This document shows positions 37,743 to 39,537 of a DNA stretch of 39,537 nt, piece after piece. Under the pieces are notes generated by a model. The model saw only the letters and a list, made by a program, of their open reading frames with translations. It had not been told where the DNA came from and searched no databases. Source of the DNA: a virus. A program made the translations under genes and the position numbers. Each line of letters begins with the position of its first letter. Position 1 is the stretch's first letter. Location of the stretch: the IMG/VR virus record IMGVR_UViG_3300044998_000364, positions 1-39,537 of that record; one strand, given 5' to 3'.

Positions 37743-38972
37743 ATGAGCACTGTGCTTACCAGTCGTCGCCAAGAGCGAGACGCCAAACTCAAAAACTATG
37801 ACGAGCTCCGCTCGAAGTACGGCGATAAGCCGCTCGGCGAGTGGGAAACGGCAGACCGAAACCGTCTGAACGAGCTCCACGACCAAATCACCACGCTGGA
37901 CACGGAGATCTTCTTCGAAGAGCAGCGCGAGTCCGTCAAGCGACGTGCCGAGGGCGCGTTCGTGGACCACGGCAAGGGCGGCAAGCCCGATAACCGTGGC
38001 GAGGACCTGCGCCTCTGGAAGGCTCTGGGTGCTAAGACTCAAGAGCAGTTCAACATGGCAATGGCTGAGATTCGAGCTCACCAGGTGGACATTCTCACCG
38101 ATGGCGGGTTCTTGGCTCTGCCGGCTGTTATCCAAGAGGGCATCATCGAAGACGCCAAGCGCGAATTCGTTGTTCGACGTCTCGCCAAGAACTTCGGCGT
38201 GGTTCCTCGAGCTGGCTCCATCCAGAACGAGCTGACCGCTCGTCCGGCTTGGAACTGGGGCACCGAGCTCTCCGCTCCTTCGGAGACCAACCTCCGGTTC
38301 GGTCAGCGAGCACTCAAGCCGAACGACATGGTGGGTCTCGTCAAGATCTCGAAGTCTCTGCTTCGGGAGAACGGCCAGACCGAGGCTGTCGTCCGAGGCG
38401 AGATCGCCTACGGCAAGGCGTACCTCGAAGAGGCCAGCTTCTTCGTTGGAAACGGAATCAACCAGTCGCTCGGTCTTCTGACCCCTAGCGATCTTGGTAT
38501 CCCGACCTCGCAGGACAAGGAGACGGCGACGTCCCTCGTCATCGGCGCAGACGATCTGATCGACCTCGCCCTGGCTGAGGTTCGACCGCCCTACTACAAC
38601 TCGCCACAGGCTGCGTTTGTCATGAGCGCAGACGCGTTCGCGGACTGCCGGAAGCTGAAGGACGGCAACGGGCAGTACATCTTCACCCCGACTGCAGGGA
38701 TTGGAGACTCGCTCTCCGCAGGTGCGGCTTACACCCTCCTCGGAAAGCCCGTGTACGTCTCGGAGTTCATGCCTGAGGTGGCCGCTGGAAACTACCCCGT
38801 CGTGTTCGGAGACTTCCGACACTACGGCATCGTGGACGGCGAAGACTTCGGCGTGCAGGTCCTCGTTGAGAAGTACGCAGAGAACAACATGAACGGCTAC
38901 CTCTGCCGGGCTGCCGTCGATGGCGCTCCGCTCAAGGGTGAGGCGTTCGCACGACTGAAGGTGAAAGCGTAA
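37743..38972 (+). CDS. Major capsid protein, HK97 fold
   Basis: A 409-aa capsid subunit. Residues 1-100 are charged and coiled-coil-like (ADRNRLNELHDQITTLDTEI), the delta/scaffold domain removed by the protease. The mature part begins near the TDGGFLALPAVI segment. Later signatures are the E-loop/strand region KISKSLLREN, YLEEASFFVGNGINQSLG and the C-terminal LLGKPVYVSEFMPEV motif typical of phage_capsid proteins. ATG 37743 is chosen over the in-frame GTG 37737 because the element and spacing point to it. It overlaps the next gene by one base (TAATG). Confidence 0.95.
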   Translation: MSTVLTSRRQERDAKLKNYDELRSKYGDKPLGEWETADRNRLNELHDQITTLDTEIFFEEQRESVKRRAEGAFVDHGKGGKPDNRGEDLRLWKALGAKTQEQFNMAMAEIRAHQVDILTDGGFLALPAVIQEGIIEDAKREFVVRRLAKNFGVVPRAGSIQNELTARPAWNWGTELSAPSETNLRFGQRALKPNDMVGLVKISKSLLRENGQTEAVVRGEIAYGKAYLEEASFFVGNGINQSLGLLTPSDLGIPTSQDKETATSLVIGADDLIDLALAEVRPPYYNSPQAAFVMSADAFADCRKLKDGNGQYIFTPTAGIGDSLSAGAAYTLLGKPVYVSEFMPEVAAGNYPVVFGDFRHYGIVDGEDFGVQVLVEKYAENNMNGYLCRAAVDGAPLKGEAFARLKVKA

Positions 38973-39454
38973 TGAAAGGCTTCTTCGAACGAAACAAAAT
39001 TCTGCACGTCATCCCGGACTCCGGTTCGGCTGGTGTGTACACCCTCGGTGCGGGCACCACCGATGTAAACACGGGTGTTGTCGATGCCCAGCTTCACCAG
39101 TGCGCGGGTCTGGCGTGGGTTGTCATTCTTGGCACCTTGGCGGCATCGTCCTCGGTGACCATCAAGGCGCAGCACTCAGACGACGGAACCAACTGGTCCG
39201 ATGTCGAGGGCACCAGCCAGGCTACAGTCGACGCAAACGACGACGACAAGATTCTTGGCGTTCAAGTTGGACGGCTCACGAAGCGGTACAACCGCCTGAA
39301 CATCGTCCGAGGCGACGGTGGCAACTCTGCGATCAACGCAGTCCTTGCCAATCTGTACGAACCGCGAGTACTTCCCGTGGCTCAGCTGACCTCGGCTGGA
39401 CAGTTCGTTCGACAGCCGGAGATCTTCGACGCTTCCCGAGACGGAACCGCCTAG
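38972..39454 (+). CDS. Putative head decoration/auxiliary protein
   Basis: A 160-aa beta-rich protein right after the capsid gene, coupled by TAATG. Segments such as WVVILGTLAASSSVTIKAQH followed by SDDGTNWSDV and KRYNRLNIV have the pattern of small beta-sandwich domains found on phage capsids and tails. The position suggests a decoration or cement protein made in near-equal amounts with the capsid. The last 13 codons and terminator fall in the terminal repeat. No firm family match. Confidence 0.55.
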   Translation: MKGFFERNKILHVIPDSGSAGVYTLGAGTTDVNTGVVDAQLHQCAGLAWVVILGTLAASSSVTIKAQHSDDGTNWSDVEGTSQATVDANDDDKILGVQVGRLTKRYNRLNIVRGDGGNSAINAVLANLYEPRVLPVAQLTSAGQFVRQPEIFDASRDGTA

Positions 39455-39537
39455 TACATCTAGGACACCGACCAAGGGCCTCCTGCTACCTCCCTGGCAG
39501 GGGGCTTTTTCGTAGCTGGCGACATGCCGGCAAATTT
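39411..39537. repeat. Terminal direct repeat, copy 2 (circle overlap)
   Basis: Identical to bases 1-127. It contains the second copy of the terminator (39478-39510), the element at 39511-39519 and the first codons of the connector gene from 39524. Confidence 0.9.

Overview
The window is a complete temperate tailed-phage (siphovirus-type) genome written as a circle opened inside the head genes. Bases 1-127 are repeated exactly at 39411-39537, so the unique length is 39,410 bp. The host cannot be named. It is a moderately GC-rich bacterium that uses canonical Shine-Dalgarno sites in the phage early genes and appears to accept leaderless or near-leaderless starts, with TACAAT, TATCTT or TACACT boxes 6-9 nt before start codons. 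No tRNA gene, CRISPR array or insertion sequence was seen.

Layout: (i) 33385-39454 and 114-14909, + strand: large terminase, HK97-type portal, minor head protein, prohead protease, HK97-fold capsid, a decoration-like protein, connector and neck proteins, major tail protein, tail-assembly chaperone with a -1 frameshift, tape measure, two large tail-tip proteins and an SGNH-hydrolase-like tail protein. Four probable morons interrupt this block: two on the minus strand with a shared N-terminal module (3047-3709 and 4411-4845) and two membrane proteins (6453-7486). (ii) 14946-22864, minus strand: a tightly overlapping early/lysogeny operon with a recombination module (SSB-like, Pif1/RecD-like helicase, Gam-like), many small proteins, Xis, tyrosine integrase, attP and a beta-class DNA methyltransferase. 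(iii) 22905-23660: immunity region with an S24 (CI/LexA-type) repressor, two matching 16-bp operators and divergent promoters. (iv) 23668-29269, + strand: early/replication operon with an HTH protein, a coiled-coil protein, an ASCH-like protein, a VRR-NUC nuclease, an initiator carrying iteron-like repeats, and a DnaB-type helicase. (v) 29301-33323, + strand: a possible small terminase, a sigma-factor-like protein, the lysis pair (M15 peptidase and holin) and small unknowns.

The most unusual signal is a 9-base element, CGTAGCTGG. It sits 4-7 nt before the start codon of nearly every late gene that is not translationally coupled to its upstream neighbour. Ten exact copies and six diverged ones were found by eye, all on the + strand and all in the late half. 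None was seen in the early operons, where ordinary GGAGG sites are used. At one gene the element touches the T-run of an intrinsic terminator, leaving almost no room for any other promoter. The first late gene with the element begins inside the 3' end of the sigma-like gene (29726-30529). I propose, as inference, that this protein (or another phage factor) reads the element as a compact late promoter giving leaderless mRNAs. The alternative is a phage-specific ribosome-recruiting leader comparable to the start-associated sequences of cluster K mycobacteriophages.
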